A DNA stretch of 64,000 nt from Ascarosepion bandense. Taxonomy: Eukaryota; Mollusca; Cephalopoda; Sepiida; Sepiidae. Under the pieces are notes generated by a model, which searched no databases, was not told the DNA's origin, and was given only the letters and a program-made list of their open reading frames with translations. Of the stretch, positions 1 to 11,224 are shown in pieces. Every line of letters starts with the position of its first letter. Positions within the stretch are counted from its first letter, which is position 1. The position numbers were made by a program, and so were the translations under genes. The stretch is taken from NCBI GenBank assembly GCA_037127315.1, contig JBBBDQ010001294.1, positions 965,001 to 1,029,000 of the forward strand, given 5' to 3'.

Positions 1-316
1 TCACATCTTCCCTTAAATCTGGCTACCTAATTGTGTGGAGAGCAGTTGAGCAAGAGACAACTCCTTGTAATATAAAAAATGAACTGAAGACAAGAATTAT
101 AGCAGCATTCAATAACTTAAATAAGGAGGCTGTTCAGGAGTTGCATGAGACTCTGAAATAATATGGTTAAAGCCAATGAAGATATTATTTAATAGATTTA
201 CTCTTTGAAATTTAAAAGTATTTTTGGGTAATTTTCAAAACTTTATCTGTTAAAATAAGATGTCAGTGTTATTTTCATTTTTGCATAATTTAGATGATAA
301 TGTATCTGTCACACAC
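1..316 (+). mobile_element. 3' end of a Tc1/mariner-type transposon
   Basis: The last part of a transposase frame (3-161) is followed by about 150 bases that match, in reverse complement, the terminal region of the element at 62001-62855. Shared blocks include TATCTGTTAAAAT and ATTTTCATTTTTGCA. The element ends in TCACACAC immediately before a TA dinucleotide at 317-318, as expected for mariner insertion at TA. The rest of the element lies outside the window. Confidence 0.6.
3..161 (+). pseudogene. Mariner-type transposase, C-terminal fragment
   Basis: This frame is open from the window edge to a TAA at 159-161 and encodes about 52 residues. It contains GYLIVWRAVEQET, then LKTRIIAAFNNLNKEAVQEL. 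This is the end of a DDE/D transposase: a Y-x-x-W-x-x-V-E segment followed by an amphipathic C-terminal helix. The enzyme would cut and paste the transposon at TA sites. Catalytic residues lie upstream and cannot be judged. The same family is at the right end of the window, at 62001-62855. Only this end is seen, so it may be a relic or an intact copy cut by the window edge. Confidence 0.55.
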
Positions 317-411
317 TATATATCTCTTTATATATATTCATATATATGCACACACACATACATATATATATAGAAACATACACACACAGATATATGTAAT
401 TATAATTACAT
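317..411. repeat. Interrupted (TA)n/(CA)n microsatellite
   Basis: Short runs of TATATA and CACACA fill this stretch between the mariner end and the Penelope-type terminal repeat. Confidence 0.6.
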
Positions 412-533
412 TTGTTTTTATTTAAAATTAATTTAATTTACATTGTGACATGGAAATTCTACATTTCAAAATTTTATCTCATCATCAGGCAATGTTGACT
501 CATTGTTGTGAAAATGATTTACATGATTCAACA

Positions 534-1050
534 TGAATTTAGAAAACAATATACTTGTTATTCAAAGAGTTAATATGGATGAGAGAAGACAGAAAAATTT
601 ATGTGTGTTGAATTTAACGAATCAGGATGTGAAGTTCAACTTTTAAAATTTGAAAATACAGGTTATATATTTGGGGAATGCAAGGTTTCTTCTTTCAATC
701 AGGAAAGTGTCAGTTCATTGAGCTACAGTCTAGACAGTCCTTTTCTGGTGTGATGTATCTATTATTATTACAAGATTATTTTCTTAACTTTCTCTGCATC
801 CCAGCATTTTTTAAAACCAAAAGGAATGAAAGAAAACATTTTTTTACTTTTGATCTGACTTAAAGGGAACTTTGAGTATGATTATACTATTTTTATTTCG
901 GTTCAGAGTGCATAAAATTAAGATTTTCATAAAATCTTACCTTCTAAAAATTTTAATATCAATTTAACTAATATAATATCATATTGCAAAACAAATTATT
1001 GGATATATGCAAGTTAGTTGATATTCTTTTATAAAGAATTTTTAACCATA
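534..1050. other. AT-rich interior of Penelope element, no gene
   Basis: No convincing frame or RNA is seen. Short plus-strand frames here are AT-rich chance translations. Its position after the endonuclease and before the inverted arm suggests it is the element's 3' untranslated part. Confidence 0.4.
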
Positions 1051-1054
1051 TTCT

Positions 1055-1663
1055 AAGGTGAACATTTTGCAATGTTTACATATGACATTTATTTCATTAT
1101 GTTTATTTAACAGATTTTTATTCTTAAGAAATTTAATAATATACAGTTTCTCATATAAACAAAAGGGGCATGGGTCATTTAAAAACTTACATATTATAGT
1201 TTTGTTTAAAATTTTCCATTTTATTATGGAAAATTTATTGACTTCTTTTAAATACCAAAAATATTTCCATAGGGATGTTCTATTTTTGTACTTATTAAAT
1301 GAAGAAGTGTTTTGATGAAATCTTTTTTCAGCACATTCTTAATACTACCAATACAAATCTTTATATTACTGGGGTTTTCCATAGAAGAAATAGTACATTG
1401 ATAAATAATGGGTTCTGTCACCTGTTTTTTAAAGGATACTCTATAAAGTTTCTACAATTACATTTATTACTGACTAAATTATTGATTTCTGTTTTTGGAT
1501 GATTCTTATTTTCAGTTAGGTTTAAATTATCATTTAAAATTTTATTAATATGATTTTTTATAAATTTTTCCAGATTATCTGTACAACTATAACTTAATTT
1601 TAGAGTATTTTCATTGAAAATCTTGCTTAATGGATTATTATTTGGAAAATCTTTCTTAATCAA
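1055..1663 (-). pseudogene. Penelope-type GIY-YIG endonuclease, decayed
   Basis: On the minus strand the region first encodes the linker (SKIFNENTLKLSYSC, then the CNCR cysteine segment). It then gives an interrupted GIY-YIG core, followed by SSFNKYKNRTSLWKYFWYLK, DPCPFCLYEKLY and KNKNLLNKHNE. These blocks match, in order, the Penelope endonuclease: cysteine-rich linker, R-x-x-x-H, W-x-LK, C-x-x-C-x-x-EK and LLN-(K/R)-x-E. Several stops and frameshifts lie between about 1320 and 1420, so the protein is dead. A better preserved relative is at 22480-23097. In living elements this domain nicks the target DNA for reverse transcription. Confidence 0.7.
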
Positions 1664-2015
1664 AGCAAGAAATTTTTTGCCTTATTAATTGCTACTGCTA
1701 AATTAACCACACTCATAAATTGTCTATTGATATTATCTCTTTAAATAACAAGCATATTGTTTTCCATAGTCAAATGTTAATCATTTTCACAAAAATAAGT
1801 CAACATTGCCTGATGACAAGGTAAATCTCAAAACATAGGAATTTCCCTGTTGCAATGTAAATTAAATCAATTTTAAACAAAAAGCAAATTTAATTATAAT
1901 TATATTATGGTCTACGGTATATGTTGTATTGAGCACTTTTTAAAAAAACGTAAATCCCATAGAACTGGAATTCTAAAACTAATGGTTTTCTTCACCTGGA
2001 TATATATATATGCAC

Positions 2016-2116
<101 letters not shown>

Positions 2117-2185
2117 AGCATACATATATACACTCATAGTTATTGTAAATTACAGGAAGATGGTAAAAATGACTCATTTCCAAAA

Positions 2186-2286
2186 TGAAAGATATTTAAA
2201 TGTTCTACAATATAAATGTATTGAACACTTTTAATACAACTGTGTACAAGTCTAATTTAATTCTGACCAAAAACTAACTAATTAAT
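2186..2286 (-). mobile_element. Penelope terminal-repeat fragment
   Basis: This matches the reverse complement of 22130-22248, the outer edge of Penelope element B. Shared stretches include TTCTACAATATAA, TGTATTGAACACTTTT and GACCAAAAACTAA. It abuts a (TA)n run exactly as the other copy does. Confidence 0.6.
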
Positions 2287-2287
2287 A

Positions 2288-2347
<60 letters not shown>

Positions 2348-2374
2348 CACACATATATATACATATATAGACAG

Positions 2375-2416
<42 letters not shown>

Positions 2417-2530
2417 CACACACACACACACATATAGATATACATATACATGTATATACACACACATATATATACGTTACATATATATGTTACTATATAT
2501 ATATATATATATATGTGTGTGTATGCGCTC

Positions 2531-2575
<45 letters not shown>

Positions 2576-2640
2576 GACATATATGTATGCATATATACAT
2601 TCATATATATATGCATGACACACATGAATATATATATACC
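2287..2640. repeat. Compound (TA)n/(CA)n microsatellite block
   Basis: Four long TA runs (2287-2342, 2377-2412, 2494-2513 and 2537-2571) are separated by short CACACA and ATGCAT segments. All frames here encode only Ile/Tyr or His/Thr repeats. Confidence 0.95.
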
Positions 2641-3289
2641 CACACAGACATATATGATCACTCTCTACAAAGACATACATGTAAGCCTGCAAAAAACATA
2701 ACAATACTAACAAATATGCATCTGTACACGAATGTACACGTATCTATGCATACCAGAAATTGTCCTTCTGTAATCAGATAAGAATCAACACTGCCAAGGT
2801 GTTTGCCAGAGACAAATGCACTCTTTCATTTCATTTGAGTTTTCTAAACTTAATGTTTGGGGGAAATGGGGTGTGGAAGTTGTTACTAATTCAATAAAAA
2901 CAATGTGACAAGAGATTTGGAAACATGGCAGTCTTAAATGGCAGCACACACTGTATTCCCCAGAAAATAAATTAATAACTTTAAGGAGAAGAAATTCTGT
3001 TAAATTTTATCAATGGATGAAAGAATGTCAATGACTGGCAAACGTGTACAACTTCCATTTTGTTAGATAGAATGAGGAGTAAACTAGAAAAATGAAGAGC
3101 CAGCTTCAGTTGGGGTTGGGATGGGAACAGAAAAATGAACTTGGTTACATGAAACAGTTTGAGACAGTGGCGGCTACATGGTATAATTGTCGATTAGAAA
3201 GTTTGCAAACATCTTCTAGGGTGTAGAAAAGATTGTTTCTGAAGAAATCTACAGAAACTTTTGCAGATGGCCTTGAAGATAAGAAACTT
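2641..3289. other. Unassigned AT-rich spacer
   Basis: I recognise no gene, RNA or named repeat here. Confidence 0.4.
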
Positions 3290-3600
3290 CCTTTTTTTTA
3301 ATCATTTCATCCTAAGCAGGCAACAGAGCCACTACACAAATGGGCTTACTGACTGTGAAAGGATATAAGAAAAACATTATTAAAAAGTGAGAACAAAATT
3401 TAAGAGGACAGAAGATAATGACTGACATTGCATTTAAATTTTTGAAGATCAAATCTGACTGAAAAGAAAGCCAGAAGCAAGTTCTACAAGAAAGAAAAGA
3501 AATTGTTAGCATAGAACATGTGCTTGCATCTAGCCATTTCAATTGTGAAATGATAAGATCTTGCTGCCAATCTAGTAATGCACTTAAATTCATACAGTTG
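3290..3600 (-). mobile_element. LINE A 3' end, decayed
   Basis: Read on the minus strand, it ends in the tail shared by all LINE A copies in the window: a TTGCTT-type box, then ATGATTAAAAA. Upstream is the recognisable C-terminal and untranslated segment with ATTTAAATGCAATGTCA. The reading frame is broken. Confidence 0.55.
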
Positions 3601-3624
3601 GATTAAAATTAATTTAATTCATTT

Positions 3625-3720
3625 TTTTAATCTTTTCACCCCAAGCAAGGCAACAGAGCCAATAAAACAAAGGAGGTTACTGAGTGTGAAAGAATATAAG
3701 AATAGATATGTGAAATAATA
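3625..3720 (-). mobile_element. LINE A 3' tail fragment
   Basis: A second copy of the LINE A tail (CACCCCAAGCAAGGCAACAG on the plus strand) lies directly beside the preceding one. Only the last 90 or so bases are present. Confidence 0.5.
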
Positions 3721-4555
3721 TAAGGTTGATGGTAGGAGAAATTCAGTTGAAAATACAAAAATACTATTTAAATGGAGGCACTATTTATCAAATAATTTTT
3801 ACCTTACATTATTTAACAGTGGAAATGAAGTTTTGAAAGTTTTTAAAAAATAGACAAGCACTCATGTGATACCCAGCTGCACACATCATCTGATAGCTTT
3901 AAAGAATTATCCTTTTGAAAGCCAAAACAATACAAAACTTACATTACAGTCAAATATGAAGCCAGAGTAACAACATCAGAAAAATAACATAAATGAAAAT
4001 AGCCAGTGAAGTGGCTAAAAGTGCTTTGAAAATAAAAGAATATGGAACATTTTTAGACCCCATATCTCCAGCAAAAAAAAACATGCAAGAATACTGAACA
4101 AAGTAAATGAAAAATAAATAAAATCTTCCTTGTCAGGCGTTTTAATGAAACATGTTTAAATGAAAGAATGCTGCCCAAATATACATTAATATATATATAT
4201 TTTCTAAACATATACTATTAAATATAAAAGACAATGAATGTCTATTATGTTTAATCATGAGCTGTTCTAAACATCGTATTTTGGCTTTAATTTCATGTGA
4301 AAATAAAGACAAAAATTCTCCAACATTTGGATAATCCTTTAAGTTGGTTCTAAGCTTTTGGCTCACATGAGCCATATTCAAAGAGGTTACATGGATGTTA
4401 ACATAAAAACATCCACCATCAGCAATGATTTTATCTTGTGTTGACATAAAACTTTGCTAGGCAATGATAACAGTTACCAAAAATAGCAAACGCTGTTCGT
4501 AAATTTGTAATGATATTTTTGACGATCACTGGGGTATATCATTCTCATTACTTGT
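3721..4555. other. Unassigned AT-rich spacer
   Basis: No gene or recognised repeat. A 101-residue minus-strand frame at 4142-4447 shows no domain that I recognise and has the base composition of its surroundings. Confidence 0.4.
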
Positions 4556-4559
4556 GCAA

Positions 4560-4700
4560 AGCTTCTTTTGGTAGTTATCTCTCTCTAACCCGACTCTCTA
4601 AGTTACTTGTTTACCATTACTTTAGCCCGATATTGAACTCACAACTTTTTGGGTCAAGTCACTGGAACTAACCAACACATATATCCACTGGGCCATGTGT
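4560..4700 (-). mobile_element. tRNA-derived SINE, family II
   Basis: On the minus strand a tRNA-like head reads CATGGCCCAGTGGATA (A-box-like), then GTTGTGAGTTCAATATCGG (B-box-like, compare GGTTCRANNCC). It is followed by a body with AGTAACTTAGAGAGTCGGGTT. The same sequence is found in plus orientation at 36045-36185 and twice at 24535-24965. Confidence 0.55.
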
Positions 4701-4806
4701 AACATGTCATATAATAGTGTGCTTAAAAATTATCTAATAATCCAATATGAATAGCTGCAACCAAAATCATGAGGATTCAGTAAAATGATCCTGCTTCTTC
4801 TTTTTT

Positions 4807-6580
4807 TTACTGTGTTTCTTCAGGACATGAGTGATCATGGCCCTCCATAACTTTTTCCCAAGAGCTCTTAACACCCTGTCTCTTGTTATCCCTCTCAAAC
4901 TTTGCTCTGACATCCATTTGCTCAAGCCCATCAAGTATGTCATGTGTTGCTTTTCCGTGTTTCTCTTTCCATCCTGTGAGTATCAGATTCTCCAAGCACT
5001 CTTTCCTCATCACATGTCCCAGAAACTTCAGCTGTCTTTCCTGATGTTAAGTATAAGTTTTCTTTTCTTTTTCTCCTAAACCTTGTCATTGCTCACATAT
5101 TCAGTCCATGATATCCTCAGCATCCTTCTTTAGAACCATATTCTGTTTGCTTCAAATCTTTCCTTCATCTTTGACAAGATTGTCCAGCATTCACTGCCAT
5201 ATAAGAGGACGGATATCACATAGCACTCCAGTGCTCTTTTCTTTGTTTCCAACAAAATTTTCCTGTCTCTTAATACTCTGCTTAGCTTTTTTGGTATACC
5301 CAACATGAAATTGGCATTTTTGACTCTTCTTTTTGCTGATGACCAAAAATTCAGTTTTTTTGTATTTTATATTTAGTCCTTTCTTATCAATTTCCTTTGC
5401 TACCTTCTGTAGGAGGTCTTGTAGTTTTCTGGCTGTGTCTGCTGTCATCACTGTGTCATCTGCGTATCCTATATTGTTCATATTGTGGCTGCCAATGATG
5501 AATCCTGGCAGGACTTCTAGTTTGTTCAGAATTTCCTTGCTGCTCAGGTTGAATAAGTCCAGTGAGAAGACACGTCCTCATCTTACACCCCTTTCTATTT
5601 TTGTGTATCTGCTGAACACATTTCCTGTCTGTCTGGAAGTGGTTTACGTATAAGTTCTTGATTATTCTAATGTTTTTCCTGAATATGTCAAGTTTGCTGA
5701 GCATCTCTGTAAAATCTTTGTTGTCACACTTTGAACACATTTCCTGTCTGTCTGGAAGTGGTTTACGTATAAGTTCTTGATTATTCTAATGTTTTTCCTG
5801 AATATGTCAAGTTTGCTGAACATCTCTGTAAAATCTTTGTTGTCACACTTTGAACACATTTCCTGTCTGTCTGGAAGTGGTTTACGTATAAGTTCTTGAT
5901 TATTCTAATGTTTTTCCTGAATATGTCAAGTTTGCTGAGCATCTCTGTAAAATCTTTGTTGTCACACTTCGTTGAATTCCTTTGCGTAGTCCATAAAACA
6001 TGGAACACATCCTTCTGCATTTGTATTGATCTTTCTGATAACATTTTGAGTATAAATATAGCATTCCTTGTTCCTTTGTCCTTCAAGAACCTGCACCATT
6101 CTTGTCCTATCTCTGGCCTGATTCTGTTGCACACTCTATTCATCAGAATCTGAATGATGAGTTTTTTCAGTAGAGTTCACATTCCTTTGCACCTGGATTC
6201 TTAGGCAGTGCTATGAAAATACAACTGCTTAGGTCTTGTGGAATATCGACCCTGTTGTAAATTTCATCTATGATTTCTGTAAGCTTGTCTGTGCTGAAAT
6301 CATCTAAGGCTGTCAGCATTTCTATTACAACTCTTTTTAGTCCTGATGCTTTGTTTCCATTCAATTTGACAAGTAAAGCTTCCACTTCAGTTTTTTATAT
6401 TTCTGGTCTGTCGGTATTTCCGTGTATTGCTGGTTGCTTTCTCTTGTTGTGAATAAGCTCTCCAATATATTCATCTCATTGCTGAAGTTTTTTTATTTTT
6501 CTAATATGAGCATTCCACCGTTAGATTTTATCCATCCTGTTGATAAGAAGTTCTCTTCTCCTGTTAATTTTCTTATTTTT
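4807..6580 (-). pseudogene. LINE B reverse transcriptase, broken
   Basis: The RT once copied LINE RNA into DNA at the insertion site. The palm motif appears as NIGYADDTVMTADTA (near 5475-5435), where YADD is the catalytic box. Upstream are NRIRPEIGQE and DKGTRNAIFILKMLSERSIQ, typical RT fingers/palm segments. The C-terminal block KECLENLILTGW lies at 4950-5010. The frame is lost several times: three tandem 119-bp copies at 5613-5969 shift phase, and there are further stops. No activity is possible. Confidence 0.75.
5613..5969 (-). repeat. 119-bp direct repeat, three copies, inside LINE B RT
   Basis: Copies start at 5613, 5732 and 5851 and are nearly identical (each begins TGAACACATTTCCTGTCTG on the plus strand). 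The period of 119 is not a multiple of 3, so each extra copy shifts the reading frame. The near-identity implies that the expansion is young relative to the LINE's decay. Confidence 0.95.
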
Positions 6581-6584
6581 TATG

Positions 6585-7612
6585 TAAGATTCCAAGTGTG
6601 CATATATGCTGACGCCACTATGGTTTACTCTTGTTTCGATCAAAAATCTACCGAGGCTGAAAAAGCAAACTTCGCTGCCGAGCTTGAAAAGAACCTCCAA
6701 TCTGTGGTGGACTGGGATAAGAAACGGCTCGTAAATTTTAATGCTTCCAAAACAAAGCTGCTATCTAATAACAACCACAGACGATCGTTCCTCCTGCACA
6801 TTAACATGAATCAGGCTTCTCTCCCTGAAAGTAAAACAATGCGTCTCACATCAGACCTCAAGTGGAATAACTATATAGCATCCATAGCTAAATCCGCTGC
6901 TAAGAAAGTCGGTTTTCTGTGTAGAGGCAGGAAGTTTTTCCCATCCGAAACAATCCTGCACATATACAAGTATACCATCTGCCTGTGCATTGAGTATTGC
7001 AGCTATATCTGGTTGGGTGCTCCTGCTATCCACTTAGGTGTCCTTGACCATATCCATTGGAGAATCTGTAACGTGATTGATCCCGACTTGGCAGCTAGGA
7101 TACAGTCACTTTCTTACTGATGCAGTGTGGCTTCCCTGTGTCCGTTCTATAAATACTTTCATGGCTTCTGCTCCGATGAACTTAGCTCACTGGTACCCCC
7201 TATATATGAATTTCTTTGAGCCACAAGATTAGCAACTAGGTACCACCCTTTTACTGTGAAACCAATAAACTGTTAATGCAAATTCCTACTCCGACAGCTT
7301 CTTTTCTCGCACTTCCCACCTGTGGAATTCTCTTCCGCAAACTTGCTTTCCCAACAGTTACAATCTCCAAGAATTTAAATGTAAAGTCAATAGTCATCTC
7401 CTGTCTCACTAACTTACATCCTCTCTCTCATGCTTTTTTCTTCATCCACCCCACTCTCATCAGTATTCTCTTCTTTCTCCTACTCTCTTTCTGATACCCC
7501 CTGCAACCTCTCACTCCTCATAACATTCCTCCTATGTCAGCCCCTGCACAACAGTGGCAGTAAAATGCCTTGCTTGGAGGCAACACGATTATTAAAAAAA
7601 ATTATCTACTTT
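6585..7612 (+). mobile_element. LINE A, 5'-truncated copy
   Basis: The second half of an RT is followed by a short 3' UTR. It ends in GCCTTGCTTGGAGGCAACAC and ATTATTAAAAA. The insertion lies inside the minus-strand LINE B. The same 3' end recurs at 17713-18295, 19741-19895, 23742-23905, 28935-29255, 43730-45015, 45722-46165 and 47105-47465. Confidence 0.75.
6590..7120 (+). pseudogene. LINE A reverse transcriptase, C-terminal half
   Basis: It starts in the RT palm with IYADATMVYSCF; the catalytic YADD has become YADA, so one aspartate is lost. Next come VVDWDKKRLVNFNASKTKLL (the thumb-side K-T-K-L-L block) and SIAKSAAKKVGFLCRGRKFF. Then comes IYKYTICLCIEYCSYIW, and the frame ends with ICNVIDPDLAARIQSLSY. 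This is the end of a Jockey/CR1-like LINE RT; the clade is a guess from motif layout. The frame stops at 7118-7120, where an intact copy would continue for about 100 more residues, traceable to about 7400 in broken form. Confidence 0.75.
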
Positions 7613-7919
7613 ATTTGTCATACTCAATCTATTTCTGAACATTTGTTGTTGAGCCATTCTTCTTTAGAATGTCTGCATTTATTCCTTATTTCCTCATGTA
7701 GTTTCTTGTATTCCATTCCATGTCTTGGCATTGTTTTCTGTCTCCTTTGCATCATGTTGAGAATCTCATTTGGGATCCACTCATTTTTCCTTCTATGTCC
7801 GTTTTCCTTTGAGGTGATGTTGTTTGCTGATGCTACTAAAGCTTCTCTTAGTATGTCCCATAGGGTAACACCCAGTTCTGGACAATGACTGTGACAGTCA
7901 AAAGTACTTGAATCTAACT

Positions 7920-9345
7920 GGAAAAAAAAACATTAACTTTATTAATAAATAATAATTATTATAAATAAATAACTTTTTTCCCAAGAAAGTTATAGCAATT
8001 AACAGATAACAAAAAAAAAAACAAAACAAAGAAAAGTTTCAATGAAATGAAAAAGATATCAACCTACTTTGGAACATTTACTTTTGCACAAATATCTTAG
8101 GGAAAGTGTGATCCATCTCTTCCTCTGTAGCTTTTAGTTAAATAGTAGGGTAGACTGGGCTCTTTAGTCTTAGATAGCAGTTTATTTAGAAGGACAATTC
8201 CGATTTCAAAATGTTAGAGAGAACAATAAGAAACCATTTCATTATCCTTTTCATGATTTTGTAGTAATTCACAGATAAAAGGAATCAGAGCCAGGTTTAG
8301 GGAAAATATGATCCATCTGTTCTTGCCCCAGCTATTAGATAAATAGTAGGGTAGACCAGCCTTTTCAGCCTTGGATAGCAGTCAAATCTGGAAAAGGACA
8401 ACTCTGAAATCAGAATCACAAAGAAAGCAATTGCAAACCAGCCTATTATCTTTCCCAATTATCCAGAGCAATTCATTCATAATAATGAAAACAGGTATGT
8501 AGGGAGCTTTGATCACTTGTGTCCTGGAAGAACATGGCATCATAAAAAAGATAAGGAAAAATTATTTCAACCTACTTTGGATTATTTACTTTTGTACAAA
8601 TATCATAGGGAAAGCATGATCCATTTCTTTCCTCATAGCTATTAGTTAAATAGTTGGAGAGACTGGGCTCTTTAGCCTTGGATAGAAGCCTCATTAGATA
8701 GGACAACTCTGAAATTCAAACCAAAGACAATAGGAAAGCAGTCGACTATCTTTCTTAAGATGTCTTGGCAGATAATAATAAAAAGAAATCAAAAGGCCAG
8801 ATTCAGATTTCAGCATTCATTTGTGAACAAATATCTTAGGGAAAGCATGACTCCATCAATTCCCCCACAAGCTATTGGTTAAATAGTAGGGTAGGTTGGG
8901 CTATTTTCAGGCTTGGATAGAAGCCTATTTAGATGAAGAAATTAATAGGAAACCATTCCATGATCCTTCTCATAATTTCATGGAAATTTGCAGATAACAA
9001 AAAAGAAAGAAAGATTTAAAAGAAATGAAAAATGAAAAAGATTTCAGCCTATTTTGAAGCATTTCCATCTGCACAAATGTTTTAGGAAAAGCAAGAAATC
9101 ATCTCTTCTACTTCTAGCTATCAGATAAATAGTAGGATAGACTGTCAAAGGTTAAAAAGCCTTGGATAGCAGTCAGATTAGGAAAAGGACAACTCTGAAT
9201 TCAAAATTACGGAGAAAGCAACTGGAAACCAGTCTATTATCTTTCCCAATTATCCAGGGCAATTCATTGATAATAATGAAAATGAATATGCAGGGAGTTA
9301 TGATCACCTATGTTCTGGAGATACATGGCATTAGAAAAAAGATAA
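7920..9345 (+). repeat. Tandem block of diverged SINE-like units with LINE B-type tails
   Basis: Five units begin with a CACAAATATCTTAGGGAAAG-like box near 8087, 8300, 8597, 8826 and 9073. Each is followed by ATCCATCTCTTCC, then AGTTAAATAGTAGGGTAGAC and CTTGGATAGCAG. This order matches the body of SINE family I (for example 52230-52533). The units at 8300-8560 and 9073-9345 end in GGGAGTTATGATCACCTATG-like sequence and GGCAT, followed by an A-rich tail. That tail resembles the end of LINE B. The block looks like serial duplication of one old SINE. Confidence 0.55.
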
Positions 9346-9624
9346 AGAAAAACTCTTTGTAAAATATCAAATGCTCTTGAAAGGTTTGGGCTATCTGCAC
9401 AGTGCATATGAGCTGAAGGTAGTATGGATTTTTTGTTGCTATTCTTTATGATCAGTGAAGTTGTTGTATACATGGAACTATTTTGATGGAAATGGTGGAA
9501 ACTAGGAATTAGACTAATTAATTTTTTCTTGGTAAAGTTCTCTTCAACCCTCACCAAAATCACACTCAGATATTATTCCTAGATATATTTATATTAAATT
9601 TAATTAAATCGATATATTTTAATA

Positions 9625-10085
9625 ACAAGATCTGATCAAAAAGTATCAGTATTGTTTCTATGGTAATGGAGTCATTTGGTATGGATTGACTTTGAACTCT
9701 GTCACACATACACACTAAATTATAACATTTTTGCTTTCTTCCATTGTCTGTAGCAGTTTTTGAAAGAAAAGTGTGTGGAGTATGGTCATCTCCCCACACT
9801 TCAGAGGTCCCATCAGTGACTCTGGCTAGTGCATCAGTTTTGATCCACAACAACACTCCCCAGGTTCAACAACCAACATATTCGCCAGATCTCATTCATT
9901 TCTACTTTTTCCTCTTCAAAAATCAAATCCTTGAAAGACATTTGAAGAGATTCAAGAGTATGTGACAAAGCAGTTACTCTCCATCACCATAAAGGAGTTC
10001 CAGTAATGCTTTCACCAGTGGAAATGATGCTGGATAAAGTGTGTGATTTCAGAAGGTGACTACTTCAAAAGCCAAACTGATATGA
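9625..10085 (+). pseudogene. Mariner-type transposase, C-terminal relic
   Basis: Plus-strand frames give SVLIHNNTPQ, then QQPTYSPDLIHFYFFLFK, a clear version of the mariner H-D/N-N-A/T-P and PPYSPDL-x-x-x-(D/Y)-(F/Y)-FLF motifs around the third catalytic acidic residue. After a frameshift near 9955 come EYVTKQLLSITIKEFQ and CVISEGDYF, the mariner C-terminal segment. Stops and the frameshift make it non-functional. The stretch at 9630-9650 (ATCTGATCAAAAAGTATC) may be part of the terminal inverted repeat. Confidence 0.6.
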
Positions 10086-11078
10086 AAAAGGAAAAAGAGA
10101 TAGTTAACAGAGATAAGTAATGAAAGATGGAAACACATGAAGGAGTAATCCTCAGGAGCTTAAGAGACAATTCCCTGGCCATCGGAAACACCAAAACCAT
10201 CTATGTGAATGCTGGAATTTTTCAGCAAAGGGGAAGATAGCCTGGAACCAAGAATTTATTGGTAGCACTGGAAGAATTTAAGTTAGTTTTACAGAGGCCA
10301 AATATATCTGGTGACTATTCCAAGAGGAAAGATTCTATACTGCACAAGTTGGAACGGATACCACAAATATTAGTGAAAGAAATGCTGAGATGAGTAGGTG
10401 ATCTTTTGTTTGCTGATTTAGTTTTGTTGTGTTTTTTATGAGATACCTTTTCAGGAGAGAGAAAAGTCCATCGTAATTGATATGCATTGTAGTCCTCTTT
10501 TTATAGCACGATTCTCGATATTTTTTGATCAGGCCTCGTATACAAAATAGTAAACAAAATCTTTTGTTCATTCTCTTTGGATTAGAAAGAAAAATATGGA
10601 AGTAGATTTGTTTCCACTGAAATTCTCTATCTTATGCCCCCATGTGTCTCTTGTGTTGAATTTTGGAGCCACTTCATTATTCTGTCTGTAACACAGCGAT
10701 TTTTTTTTTTCATGGTCCATACTCTAAAATCTTTGATAAGACACCAAAAACCTAAGTTACCTCCGTTAATCTCCAAAACTTTGGCATTTTTTTCTTTCTT
10801 GGACTGAATGTTTTCTTTCCAATTTCATTTCCTCTCTCAGCTACTGATGTATTTTTTAAATTTTCTTTTTATTATTCTCTTTCCCTTCTCCAAGTCTGTA
10901 ACTCTGGTGCGAGGCTGTTTTTAACAGACAACAGGGAACAACAAAGATGCAAATGTAAAACAAGGCAAAATAGTAATATACATGGGAAAAGCTGACATTC
11001 TTTAAAAATGTCTCTAAACTCAAACTAACTCCCTGGTCTCCATGAAAAAAAAAAACTGCTATTCTAAAATAAATAAAG

Positions 11079-11080
<2 letters not shown>
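10086..11080. other. Unassigned spacer
   Basis: No gene or familiar repeat recognised. The 78-residue minus-strand frame at 10335-10571 has no motif that I can name. Confidence 0.4.
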
Positions 11081-11145
<65 letters not shown>

Positions 11146-11146
11146 A
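11081..11146. repeat. (TA)n(TG)n microsatellite
   Basis: A TA run of about 45 bases passes into a TG run of about 18 bases. Confidence 0.95.
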
Positions 11147-11224
11147 TGGGAAAAGAAAACAAAAGCAGTCAGTTAAGGTATTGTCCATTCTTGGAGTATT
11201 CCTTAATCTCTCGTTTTTATTAAT

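Larger units (their letters stand above)
412..1888 (-). mobile_element. Penelope-like element A with inverted terminal repeats
   Basis: Two arms in opposite orientation, 412-533 and 1771-1888, bracket a decayed GIY-YIG endonuclease on the minus strand. Both arms share GTCAACATTGCCTGATGA, with one arm reverse complemented, and an adjoining stretch with CAATGTAAATTAAAT. Penelope-like elements are known to carry direct or inverted terminal repeats (pLTRs). The reverse transcriptase is missing, so this is a 5'-truncated copy. A related single arm occurs at 20052-20282. Inside the arms the CTGATGA box followed by GAAA or AAAA resembles a degenerate hammerhead core. Confidence 0.6.
4785..7900 (-). 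mobile_element. LINE B (endonuclease/RT type), split by LINE A insertion
   Basis: Fragments of one non-LTR retrotransposon read in order on the minus strand. 7900-7620 encodes the segment between endonuclease and RT (KKLHEEIRNKCRHSKEEWLN). 6580-6170 encodes the RT start (ALLVKLNGNKASGL, IPQDLSS). 6140-5190 encodes the RT core with YADDT and TEFLVISKKKSQ. 5010-4800 encodes the C-terminus (LENLILTG, then the end of the ORF). A plus-strand LINE at 6585-7612 interrupts it. The RT also carries a 119-bp triplication, stops and frameshifts. Other copies of the family are at 37195-37425 (probable), 42300-43170, 59590-59965 and, as satellite, 29681-35457. Confidence 0.75.
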
